DNA from: Bacteroidales bacterium
GTDB taxonomy: Bacteria; Bacteroidota; Bacteroidia; Bacteroidales; Tenuifilaceae
NCBI GenBank assembly: GCA_018056955.1
Contig: JAGPEQ010000009.1
Span: forward strand, 14,850-60,913
Reading direction: 5' to 3'
DNA length: 46,064 nucleotides
Shown piece by piece: positions 18,513 through 26,311 of the stretch; positions within the stretch are counted from its first letter, which is position 1; every line of letters begins with the position of its first letter. The notes beneath the pieces were generated by a model. That model was not told the DNA's origin, did not search any database, and worked only from the letters and a program-made list of their open reading frames with translations. The position numbers and the translations under genes are program-made.

Positions 18513-20117
18513 ATGCCTTACAAAGTTTTAACAGCTTGTGGAAACATTCAACTTTTAGAAGATATTCAACGAATATTCAGCCTTGCCGACGATGATTTTA
18601 CGGTAAGTAATATTCTTGATTCCGAGCGTATTATTTCAACTATCACCAACAACAACCCGGACATTATCCTTTACGATATCCACTTTGCCAACAAGGCTGC
18701 CGCCGATGTGCTATCAATCATAAAGGCCGACCCGGCTACATCTAACATCCCCATACTGGCCATTGCCGATTTCTTACAACCGGAACATATACAATCGCTA
18801 TTCCACGCCGGTGCCGACGACTTTATTGGCTTGCCAATAAACACCCCTGAACTTATCCAACGAACAATGGTAGGGATTCAGCGCGGACGTATGCTGAAAA
18901 AACTCAAAACCCTATCGGAACAGTTCGACAGCATCACAACTGCCATCAGCCAGGCGGGTAACTCAGTAATTATTATTAGCAATGCGGGCGAAATTACATG
19001 GGTTAATGAGGGCTTTAAACGCCTTTATGAATGTAGTGTTGATGAGTTTAAAGCAACCTTTGGCCAAAACCTTTTCTCCGAAACCATAAATAAAACAACT
19101 GCTGAAGCTATTAGAAAATGTATAGCTGGGGAATATGTGGTTTACGAAAGTAAATGGGTTACTCCCATGGGCAAGGAGAAATATATTCAAACCAGTCTAA
19201 CACCTGTTTTTGATGACTTGCAGAACCTGAGCTACATTGTAGCCATTGAAATGGATATTACCGACCTTAAGTTAATAGAGAAAGACCTAGCCGAAAAGAA
19301 TGAACATCTCCAAAGCATAATGGAGAACCTTGAGAATGCCAACAAAATCCTAGAGGAACAACAAAACCAAATTCAGAAACAGTCCGAATTGCTTGCAGAG
19401 GAAAAACAAAAAACCGAGGCCTTGCTGCTAAATATTTTACCACTTGAGGTTGCCAACGCCCTCCAGAAAAAAGGGATATATAAGCCTAAAAAGTTCAAGG
19501 AAGTTTCGGTTTTGTTTGCCGACTTTGTTGGATTCTCAAAAATAAGTGTGGCATACGAGAATATTGATGAGTTCCTTAATGTCCTGAGCAGCTACTTTGA
19601 AGCATTCGACGAAATAGTTACCCAGCGCTATATTGAGAAGATTAAAACGATAGGCGATGCATACATGTGCGTGGGAGGATTGCCAAGAACCAACCATAGC
19701 CACCCGTTCGACACTGTGCTTGCAGCACTTGAACTCCAACGCTACACTAAAGCAAGAAACATTGAGGAGGCGCAGGTCAATAAGCCTACCTGGTCAATAC
19801 GTATTGGTATTCACTCTGGCAGTGTGATAGCTGGGGTTATTGGTAAACACAAATTTGCTTACGACATCTGGGGCGATACGGTTAACGTGGCTAGCCGAAT
19901 GGAAACAGCATGCGAACCAGGGAAAATTAATATTTCAGAGACTACATACTCGTACATCAAGGATTACTTTATTTGTACCCCTCGAGGTAAAATTCCTGCC
20001 AAGAATATCGGTGAAATTGAGATGTTCTTTGTGGAAAGAATAAAACCAGAATTCTCCGAGGATGCCGATGGTTTTATTCCCAATAATGCTTTACGAAAGA
20101 TAGTTTCCTCGCTATAA
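18513..20117 (+). CDS. Class III adenylate cyclase with degenerate receiver and PAS domains
   Basis: 534 residues, no membrane segment. Residues 1-120 have a receiver fold that keeps D55 (DIILYDIHF) but lacks the acidic pair after strand 1 (ACGN), the Thr/Ser (A85) and the Lys (L107). PAS is at about 140-260 and a coiled coil at about 262-310. The cyclase domain at about 325-505 has metal ligands D337 (LFADFVGF) and D382 (IGDAYM), the adenine-specifying pair K378 and D451 (YDIWGD), and transition-state N458 and R462. All are present, so it should make cAMP rather than cGMP (guanylate cyclases have Glu and Cys at the pair). It ends 4 bases from the convergent cdd. Confidence 0.92.
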   Translation: MPYKVLTACGNIQLLEDIQRIFSLADDDFTVSNILDSERIISTITNNNPDIILYDIHFANKAAADVLSIIKADPATSNIPILAIADFLQPEHIQSLFHAGADDFIGLPINTPELIQRTMVGIQRGRMLKKLKTLSEQFDSITTAISQAGNSVIIISNAGEITWVNEGFKRLYECSVDEFKATFGQNLFSETINKTTAEAIRKCIAGEYVVYESKWVTPMGKEKYIQTSLTPVFDDLQNLSYIVAIEMDITDLKLIEKDLAEKNEHLQSIMENLENANKILEEQQNQIQKQSELLAEEKQKTEALLLNILPLEVANALQKKGIYKPKKFKEVSVLFADFVGFSKISVAYENIDEFLNVLSSYFEAFDEIVTQRYIEKIKTIGDAYMCVGGLPRTNHSHPFDTVLAALELQRYTKARNIEEAQVNKPTWSIRIGIHSGSVIAGVIGKHKFAYDIWGDTVNVASRMETACEPGKINISETTYSYIKDYFICTPRGKIPAKNIGEIEMFFVERIKPEFSEDADGFIPNNALRKIVSSL

Positions 20118-20121
20118 ACCT

Positions 20122-20607
20122 TTACTCCTGATCCATTTCGCTAACATTGGTAAAGCTGAAGGGAAGTAGTTGCTTTACATCATCAATTTTGATAATCTTT
20201 CCCGCTCCTACCATATAAATGGTATATGGTTTATTGGATATCATCTGATATTCCAGCATTACTTGCCTACACGCACCGCATGGCGATACCGGACTTACGG
20301 TAATCCCTTTCTCGTTCGATGCAACAACAGCTAATGCTTTAATTGGAACGTTAGGGTATTGCGCACCCGCGTAGAAAAGGGCTACTCGCTCTGCGCACAG
20401 ACCTGAGGGGTATGCACCATTTTCCTGATTACTCCCGGTAATTATTACCCCGTTGTCCAGTAAAACTGCTGCTCCAACCCTAAAATGGGAGTAAGGTGAA
20501 TAGCTGCCAGCCAAAGCTGCTTTAGCTTGTTCTATCAAATCTTTCTCCCAATCCTTTAATTGATTGGTGTCGTGAAACTCAGTATAATCAATTGTTAGCA
20601 TTGCCAC
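20122..20607 (-). CDS. cdd: Cytidine deaminase
   Basis: 161 residues. Zinc-dependent deamination of cytidine and deoxycytidine in pyrimidine salvage. Motifs: YSPYSHFRVGAAVLLDNG, NGAYPSGLCAERVALF (C plus the catalytic Glu) and SPCGACRQVMLE (two zinc Cys). The length suits the homotetrameric type with a short extension at each end. An ATG two codons in (20601) is an alternative start. It lies 69 bases downstream of the aspartase, with a perfect hairpin between them. Confidence 0.96.
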   Translation of the reverse strand: MAMLTIDYTEFHDTNQLKDWEKDLIEQAKAALAGSYSPYSHFRVGAAVLLDNGVIITGSNQENGAYPSGLCAERVALFYAGAQYPNVPIKALAVVASNEKGITVSPVSPCGACRQVMLEYQMISNKPYTIYMVGAGKIIKIDDVKQLLPFSFTNVSEMDQE

Positions 20608-20616
20608 ATATTTTTA

Positions 20617-20645
20617 ATGCACTCCCAACAAAAAAGGGAGTGCAT
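20617..20645 (-). other. Perfect 10-bp hairpin between aspartase and cdd
   Basis: ATGCACTCCC (20617-20626) and GGGAGTGCAT (20636-20645) with a 9-base loop. Neither side has a proper T tract. On the minus strand it lies 10 bases before the cdd ATG, so it may be a weak terminator for the aspartase, an RNA-end stabiliser, or a structure near the cdd translation start. Confidence 0.6.
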
Positions 20646-20676
20646 CAAATGTAAGGATTTTTAGATAATATCGTAC

Positions 20677-22536
20677 TTACAGATTTAATTTTCTTGGTTT
20701 AACCATATTTTCAGGGGCAAGAATGGTATCGAGCTGCTGTTTGGATAGTAAACCCTTTTGCAAAACAAGGTCATACACACTTTTATTGGTTACCAAAGCC
20801 TCCTTGGCAAGCTGGGTTGATGCTTCATAACCAATGTAAGGATTTAGGGCTGTTACCAGACCAATTGAGTTGTGCACCATACTCCTACAGCGCTCCTCGT
20901 TTGCAGTAATTCCATCAATACAACGATATTTTAACGTATTCATGCCATTCTTAAGCATCTCAATTGATTCAAAAAGGCTCTGAACAATAACGGGTTCAAA
21001 AACATTAAGTTCAAGCTGACCTCCCTCGGCGGCAAGGGTTACGGTTAAGTCGTTTCCAATTACCTTGAAAGCAATTTGGTTTACCACCTCAGGAATTACA
21101 GGATTCACTTTGCCAGGCATAATTGATGAGCCGGGCTGCATGGGCGGTAAATTAATTTCATTTAAACCCGTTCGCGGGCCGGAGGACAGCAGGCGTAAAT
21201 CGTTGGATATCTTGGAAAGCTTAATTGCTAGCCTCTTTACTGCCGATGAGTACATTACAAATGCACCGGTATCCTGGGTTGCCTCAACCAAGTTGGAGGC
21301 AAGTACCAGATCTAAGCCGGATATTTTACGTAAATGCTTTATTACTTTCTCCGGGTAATCGGGGTCCGAGTTTATACCCGTTCCAATTGCGGTAGCCCCC
21401 ATGTTAACCTCTAGGAATAGCCGTACATTCTGATTCAAGCGCTCCACCTCTTCGGAAAGGGTAACCGCATAAGCCTCAAACTCCTGACCAAGAGTCATGG
21501 GAACAGCATCCTGAAGCTGTGTTCTTCCCATTTTTATTACATGGGCAAACTCTTTTGCCTTTGCTCTAAACGATTCAATCAGGGATTCAAGAACTCTTAC
21601 CAGTTTTTTGTTTGAGTTGATAAGCGCAATTTTAACAGCAGTAGGGTAAGCATCGTTGGTTGACTGCGACATATTCACATGGTTCAGTGGATGGCAGTAC
21701 TGATACTCCCCCTTTGAATACCCCAAATGTTCCAGTGCGCGGTTAGCAATAACCTCGTTGGCATTCATATTTGTGGAGGTACCCGCCCCACCCTGAATCA
21801 TATCAACCACAAACTGATTGTGGAACTTCCCATTGGTTATTTCAGTGCAAGCTTTAATTATGGCGTCTTTAATGGTGGGTTCAAGTAAACCTAGTTCATG
21901 GTTTGCCTCGGCAGCAGCCTGTTTCACCATTGCAAGAGCATCAATTAAATCGGGGTAAAAGTTCAGGGTTACCCCGGAGATGTTAAAATTCTCCAATGCC
22001 CTTAGGGTTTGCACTCCATAGTAGTACTCGGCAGGCACTTCCCTCTCTCCAAGCAAGTCGTGCTCAAGGCGGGTCGCACCTGATTCGTACTGGCTAGCAG
22101 GGTTCACCATACGGTTGTTGGCATACCTCATTCGCCGCTGCATAACCCGGGTAATATTGGTAAGTACCTTGAGTGCAATTGCAGGATTTGCATTCAAATC
22201 CTCAACCCTCAGGAGTAAAGCCTTTGTTGGAGCTATAGCCCTTGCCGATGTAGAATGAGTAGATTCTGAGGCTAGAACCCCTTCGCCAAGGAAATCGCCC
22301 TTTGAGAATTGGGTTAGCTTAAGCTCAACTCCATAAGGATTGCTCTTAAAAAGTTCAACCTGCCCCTCATATATCACCAGAATGCCCTCGCGTTTATTAT
22401 TCTCAATGAACAACATGCTTCCGGTAGGGAATTCCCTTTCAACAATCCCTTTGACAAGTGTATTCAGTTCCTGCTCACTCAATCCCCTGAAAAGTTCTAT
22501 ATTACTCAGAAAATCAACATAACTCTTTCGACTCAT
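20677..22536 (-). CDS. aspA: Aspartate ammonia-lyase with N-terminal cyclic-nucleotide-binding-like domain
   Basis: 619 residues against about 470 for ordinary aspartases. Residues 10-135 are a cNMP-binding fold (LFRGLSEQELNTLVKG, FPTGSMLFIEN, VIYEGQVELFKS, KGDFLGEGVLAS). From 155 the aspartase begins (TRLEHDLLGEREVPAEYYYG) and is complete: GGAGTSTNMNANEVIANRA, HVNMSQSTNDAYPTA, and the signature GSSIMPGKVNP with the catalytic Ser at S470/S471. It converts aspartate to fumarate and ammonia. In the cNMP pocket G84-E85 are kept, but the phosphate-binding Arg is replaced by H94 (THS for PRS/PRA). Regulation of the lyase by a nucleotide is inferred, not shown. The adenylate cyclase is one gene away. 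Confidence 0.94.
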   Translation of the reverse strand: MSRKSYVDFLSNIELFRGLSEQELNTLVKGIVEREFPTGSMLFIENNKREGILVIYEGQVELFKSNPYGVELKLTQFSKGDFLGEGVLASESTHSTSARAIAPTKALLLRVEDLNANPAIALKVLTNITRVMQRRMRYANNRMVNPASQYESGATRLEHDLLGEREVPAEYYYGVQTLRALENFNISGVTLNFYPDLIDALAMVKQAAAEANHELGLLEPTIKDAIIKACTEITNGKFHNQFVVDMIQGGAGTSTNMNANEVIANRALEHLGYSKGEYQYCHPLNHVNMSQSTNDAYPTAVKIALINSNKKLVRVLESLIESFRAKAKEFAHVIKMGRTQLQDAVPMTLGQEFEAYAVTLSEEVERLNQNVRLFLEVNMGATAIGTGINSDPDYPEKVIKHLRKISGLDLVLASNLVEATQDTGAFVMYSSAVKRLAIKLSKISNDLRLLSSGPRTGLNEINLPPMQPGSSIMPGKVNPVIPEVVNQIAFKVIGNDLTVTLAAEGGQLELNVFEPVIVQSLFESIEMLKNGMNTLKYRCIDGITANEERCRSMVHNSIGLVTALNPYIGYEASTQLAKEALVTNKSVYDLVLQKGLLSKQQLDTILAPENMVKPRKLNL

Positions 22537-22572
22537 TTCCTTATTATTTAAGTTTCACATAAAAAACTAACA

Positions 22573-22580
22573 CAAAACTA
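22573..22580 (-). promoter_or_regulatory. -7 element of the aspartase gene
   Basis: The minus strand reads TAGTTTTG, a full TAnnTTTG match, 37 bases upstream of the ATG. No TTTG is found at the expected -33 distance. Confidence 0.4.
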
Positions 22581-22644
22581 AGTAAGCTTGTTTCTTTTTG
22601 TTCATACAAATTACAAACATTTTACTTTTTATAATTGTTTAACA

Positions 22645-22680
22645 TAAAAAAGAAAGGGCACTGCATGATAGCAGTACCCT
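22645..22680 (-). terminator. Terminator of the trypsin-like gene
   Basis: On the minus strand AGGGTACTGC pairs with GCAGTGCCCT (one G-U pair) around a 6-base loop, then TTCTTTTTT follows. It lies 24 bases after the stop of the trypsin-like gene. Confidence 0.85.
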
Positions 22681-22703
22681 ACCAACCCATGAAAACAAAA
22701 ACA

Positions 22704-23555
22704 CTACTCTTTATTAACTGTTACATCAAATTCCACTTCGGTACTTTTTAATAAATGATTTTCAATAATTGCTTGTTCGTTAAAGTAAGTGATAATATGA
22801 TCGAGCATAACTGCCTGCGATGAACCTGTTGCAGTGTGCTTGTAGATATTTGTGGCCAAAAGCTTAATCTGGTTCTGGTTGGCAATAAGTACCTGAATGG
22901 GGTCGAGTTCACCAAGTTTAAATTTACCTTCAATCTTGCGCAGCTCATCAAGGTTTGTGCTGATGTAGCCCATTAAATCGTTGTACGATTTGGTTGCCGG
23001 GTTATTTCTACGCGAAACTATTGCAATTACCTGCATGGTTTGAGGGTCAATTACAGGAGCTCCGCTATTCCCATAGCAAGTTAGGCCATCGAGCTGAAGA
23101 TACCTAACTCCCTGCTTATTGGAGAAAGCGGACGAAACTATTCCTGTTTTTATGGAAAGGTTTTGCCCTACTCCATTAAAACCAATAATTGCCACAGGCA
23201 TGCCAATTGGGTAATTCCATCGTTCGCACAGCGATAGGCTTGGAATATCCTGAAATTCAGCAAAATCAATATTAAATACAGCGTAATCGGCTTGGTTATG
23301 GGTAAACCCAATCCTAAGGTCATCAATGAACTCTTTGTAATCCAAACGCATGGAAGCCTTTGGGGTATTTGCGTCAGCCTCAACAAAACGGATTTCTACC
23401 TTTTGGGCGCCTTTTACGTAAAAGGCTTGCTCACAGGTTACAAGCGATTTATTGATCTTAAATCCACTCAACGTGTCAATGAGCACACCGTGCTCATTGT
23501 AAAAGTTCAGACAACAAACCGATGCTGAACATTTTTCCCAAACCTGACTGTACAT
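22704..23555 (-). CDS. Trypsin-like protein with catalytic His replaced by Gln (probable pseudoprotease)
   Basis: 283 residues, no signal peptide, so cytoplasmic. Residues 5-200 show the chymotrypsin/HtrA fold: GFKINKSLVTCEQAF corresponds to the His loop, ADYAVFNIDF to the Asp loop (D90) and CYGNSGAPVIDP to the Ser loop (S164). The position that should be His is Q43 (CAA), while Asp and Ser are kept. The remaining ~80 residues look helical. It follows a 35-residue membrane peptide by 12 bases and is divergent from a NACHT ATPase. Trypsin-like modules commonly accompany STAND ATPases in bacterial conflict systems; a role as non-cleaving partner is inference. Confidence 0.75.
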   Translation of the reverse strand: MYSQVWEKCSASVCCLNFYNEHGVLIDTLSGFKINKSLVTCEQAFYVKGAQKVEIRFVEADANTPKASMRLDYKEFIDDLRIGFTHNQADYAVFNIDFAEFQDIPSLSLCERWNYPIGMPVAIIGFNGVGQNLSIKTGIVSSAFSNKQGVRYLQLDGLTCYGNSGAPVIDPQTMQVIAIVSRRNNPATKSYNDLMGYISTNLDELRKIEGKFKLGELDPIQVLIANQNQIKLLATNIYKHTATGSSQAVMLDHIITYFNEQAIIENHLLKSTEVEFDVTVNKE

Positions 23556-23567
23556 GGTTTTTTAAAT

Positions 23568-23675
23568 TTATAATGTTAAAGTTTTTACTAGCGTTACTAC
23601 AAAAATTAGGGTGATGATGAAAAAAATGATGAACACCCCAATGTCAATTTTATTCTTTTTTACAAGCTTGAACAT
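23568..23675 (-). CDS. 35-residue single-pass membrane micropeptide
   Basis: A short frame that starts MFKLVKKNKIDIG and continues with a ~20-residue strongly hydrophobic stretch (VFIIFFIITLIFVVTLV) before a short KTLTL end. The charged N-terminus and single TM helix are what a real small membrane protein looks like. It lies 24 bases after a full TAnnTTTG element and 12 bases before the trypsin-like gene, on the same strand. No family is recognised. It could instead be only leader sequence for the next gene. Confidence 0.55.
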   Translation of the reverse strand: MFKLVKKNKIDIGVFIIFFIITLIFVVTLVKTLTL

Positions 23676-23698
23676 AGCATTATTGTTTTGCTCCTTGC

Positions 23699-23706
23699 CA
23701 AATATA
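23699..23706 (-). promoter_or_regulatory. -7 element for micropeptide/trypsin-like operon
   Basis: The minus strand reads TATATTTG, a full match to TAnnTTTG. At the standard 19-base distance the -33 position reads TTAC. Confidence 0.5.
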
Positions 23707-23728
23707 CGGTAGTTATCCTCGGAGAGTA

Positions 23729-23746
23729 ACGTGTCAAACGTGTCAA
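23729..23746. repeat. Tandem 9-bp direct repeat between divergent promoters
   Basis: ACGTGTCAA occurs twice with no spacer (23729-23737 and 23738-23746). It sits just upstream of the -33 position of the minus-strand promoter and 55 bases from the plus-strand -7 element. A candidate operator for the divergent NACHT/trypsin-like locus. Confidence 0.6.
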
Positions 23747-23777
23747 TAAATTTTTAAGAAAACCCTTTACAACCCGA

Positions 23778-23808
23778 TTTATAGATATCTTTAAAATCCT
23801 TACATTTG
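23778..23808 (+). promoter_or_regulatory. Promoter of the NACHT ATPase gene
   Basis: TTTA (23778-23781), exactly 19 bases, then TACATTTG (23801-23808). This is a near-consensus Bacteroidota promoter ending 22 bases before the ATG, so the leader is very short. Confidence 0.6.
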
Positions 23809-23830
23809 AGACATCAAAAGCAGTTCGGCA

Positions 23831-26311
23831 ATGGATTTACATAAACAGCTTATTGAAGCCGTTGAGAAGCGTTTTGGTAAAAAGATATCGTACCAACGCG
23901 ACTGTAAAACCTTGTCGGAAAAAGTATTTGAGCATACACACGAGTATATAAGCCCGGCAACCCTCCGCCGGCTTTTTGGGTTCCTGAAAACGAATTCTAA
24001 ACCAACACGTGTCACACTCGATATTCTTGCACGCTATTGCGGGTATAGCCACTGGCAAGACTTTGTTGAAAATCAGATTAAGGCGAGTGTTACCTCTAAA
24101 ACAAACATACCGGAGCTTTGGAGTTTAATTACCACAAATACACTGGAGGTAAACCACCATAGCATTCGTTCAATACAAATAAAATCCGGAATCCCATTTG
24201 AAAAAACCGTAAGGCGAACATATCTGGAATCGTTGCTTAATCACTTTGTAAGTTCAAACTACACAGCATTGGCAATTGTGGCGCCAGGCGGTTATGGAAA
24301 ATCTACTTTCATTGCCCACTGGTACTTAAATAACCCTAAAGTAAAAAAACAGCAAATAATACCCATCATCATTTCGGCATCAAAACTTGAAAACTATGCG
24401 TTTTCAGAGCTAAATATCGATGAATGGTTGTGGGGTCAAATTGGCATTAACCCATTTTCTATCCCAAATTTAAAAGATGAGCTCAAAAAACTGCCTGGCT
24501 CGGTTGTATTCATAATTGATGCCCTTGATGAGGTTACCCTTACAGGCACTAAACTTGAAAGAACACTTAAAGGAATACACGAACTGGCCAAAGAGTTTTC
24601 AGAATCGGCCAACACCAAGCTGATTATTACATCAAGGTATGCCACTTGGAAATCGCTGCAGGGTTATCTTATAAACCCAGAGGTTTGGCTGAACATTGAT
24701 CAATCCAACTTCAACTCCGATAACGCCAATATCCCTCCCCTTTCGTACGATGAAATGCAAACAGTTCTTGATAACACTGTGAACGAAGGGAAAAAGGAAC
24801 GCTTGCTCATATTCGAGTTACCGCCCTTGCTACGCCAAACCATTTCGTACCCATTTTACCTACAACTTTTCATTAACAGCTACGGAAAGGCAACCTACCA
24901 AACCCTTTCCGACCCACTGAATATCCTCAACGAGTTTATCAAACAAAAAGTATTTGATTCAATTTACCCTGAAGAGAAAGCCGATATTTTGAATGCCATT
25001 GCCAAAGAATGGTTGGAAAACTCTGGTGCAATCACCAAGCAGCAGCTTAAAAAGCTCTACCCCATAAACCTAAAAACTGCAGGCAACTACTTTGACGCTT
25101 ACCATGATTTACTTTCGTTCGGAATTATTTCTGAAGAGAAGGTGTATTCCGATTCACTAGGCTACTCAACTCTTGTTTCCATAAGCAATAATAATATATT
25201 AACATCGCTTATTGCACAAAAACTAATTAAGGAGTACGGCTTTAACGAGAAATTAATCAATGCAACAAAAAATCTCTTTTCACTAAACGAGATTTACCCA
25301 AAATTGATTGGATACATATTTAGCATTAGCTTTAATGAACGTAAGGTTGCTTTTCTTAAGGATTTGTTCCAACTATTTTTGCCCGATTACATCACGGAGC
25401 TCACCAATACCCTCACGCTATGTTTAAAACGCGATGAATCACTATTCAAGGATTTGCTTCCTCACCTTCTCAAAAATAGAGAATTAGAGAGGGAGTTATT
25501 GCTCATAAGTCCCGATTTGAATGGCACCTCATCAACCTATAGGAAAATACTAGAACAAGTGCAACCCTCAAGCCCTTACTACAAGGATTCAAAAATAGCA
25601 ATGGATTACTGCAACCTTATAGGTTTGGAAATCTCGCAAATTAACAATAGCAATGAGTGGATTAATAATTTTATTCTGACTGAGCAAAGTTCAGCCAGAA
25701 TTGCAGGTATGTGGTTCTGCCTTAATATTTTCTTTTCATCTAGTTCAAAATCCGAACTAATGGTAAAGAAAGCTTTAGAATTCTATAAAAGTATCAATTC
25801 CGCCAATGCTAAGCTTGAATTTAGGGAGTCGGTTTTACCGTTAGTTTTCATTGATAAGCGCTTTTTCCCACTTCAAGATATTTTCATAGAGCCCTTAAAT
25901 CACTCGGCACACCAAAAAGCGTTGGACTCTATCATTTATGAGTTTACCGATATCACTAAAAATCGTACCCCATTTACTCCGGAAAAGCATCATCAACTTA
26001 TGCAAAACTACAGCCAGCTCAATCCCAGCAGGAACCATTTTGCAATAGTACTCGGAGAACTAGCACGCTCAATATCGTACTTTTACGAAAGCAACCTGAA
26101 CGATGCACATACCTGTATAAGGAACTCCATTGAACTTTGTGGAATATCGGGTTACCGCTTACAGGAAATGGTATTGATGAACATACTTGGTCAAACCCTA
26201 ATACGACTAGGCGAAACAAACTATGGAAAATCGTTTGTTTCATATGCCGAAACTCTTTCTGAAAAATCGGGTGTTAAGGTGTATTCTGAGCATTTTGTGT
26301 GTGGTAGTTAA
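23831..26311 (+). CDS. NACHT/STAND-type ATPase with Bacteroidota-specific N-terminal domain
   Basis: 826 residues. Residues 1-82 form a compact helical domain (SYQRDCKTLSEKVFEHTHEY, ISPATLRRLFGF, TLDILARYCGYSHWQDF) that I recognise as a recurrent N-terminal module of Bacteroidota proteins, HTH-like in look. The NTPase follows: Walker A APGGYGKST (K157), Walker B VVFIIDALDE (D230, D233, E234), a sensor-like LIITSRYATW, and a winged-helix region. The C-terminal ~400 residues are helical, with TPR-like stretches near the end. STAND ATPases act as signal-triggered oligomerising switches, often in phage defence. No toxic effector domain is visible, so partners may supply it. The end overlaps the convergent kinase gene by 38 bases. 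Confidence 0.82.
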   Translation: MDLHKQLIEAVEKRFGKKISYQRDCKTLSEKVFEHTHEYISPATLRRLFGFLKTNSKPTRVTLDILARYCGYSHWQDFVENQIKASVTSKTNIPELWSLITTNTLEVNHHSIRSIQIKSGIPFEKTVRRTYLESLLNHFVSSNYTALAIVAPGGYGKSTFIAHWYLNNPKVKKQQIIPIIISASKLENYAFSELNIDEWLWGQIGINPFSIPNLKDELKKLPGSVVFIIDALDEVTLTGTKLERTLKGIHELAKEFSESANTKLIITSRYATWKSLQGYLINPEVWLNIDQSNFNSDNANIPPLSYDEMQTVLDNTVNEGKKERLLIFELPPLLRQTISYPFYLQLFINSYGKATYQTLSDPLNILNEFIKQKVFDSIYPEEKADILNAIAKEWLENSGAITKQQLKKLYPINLKTAGNYFDAYHDLLSFGIISEEKVYSDSLGYSTLVSISNNNILTSLIAQKLIKEYGFNEKLINATKNLFSLNEIYPKLIGYIFSISFNERKVAFLKDLFQLFLPDYITELTNTLTLCLKRDESLFKDLLPHLLKNRELERELLLISPDLNGTSSTYRKILEQVQPSSPYYKDSKIAMDYCNLIGLEISQINNSNEWINNFILTEQSSARIAGMWFCLNIFFSSSSKSELMVKKALEFYKSINSANAKLEFRESVLPLVFIDKRFFPLQDIFIEPLNHSAHQKALDSIIYEFTDITKNRTPFTPEKHHQLMQNYSQLNPSRNHFAIVLGELARSISYFYESNLNDAHTCIRNSIELCGISGYRLQEMVLMNILGQTLIRLGETNYGKSFVSYAETLSEKSGVKVYSEHFVCGS

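Noticed and set aside
18513-18872. Functional response-regulator receiver driven by the upstream kinases
   Set aside because: Only D55 of the active-site residues remains. Noted instead as a pseudo-receiver.
23831-26311. Assigning the NACHT protein to a named anti-phage family such as an Avs type
   Set aside because: No recognisable effector nuclease or protease domain in the protein itself, and the C-terminal sensor region does not show the expected repeats clearly. Only the general class is supported.
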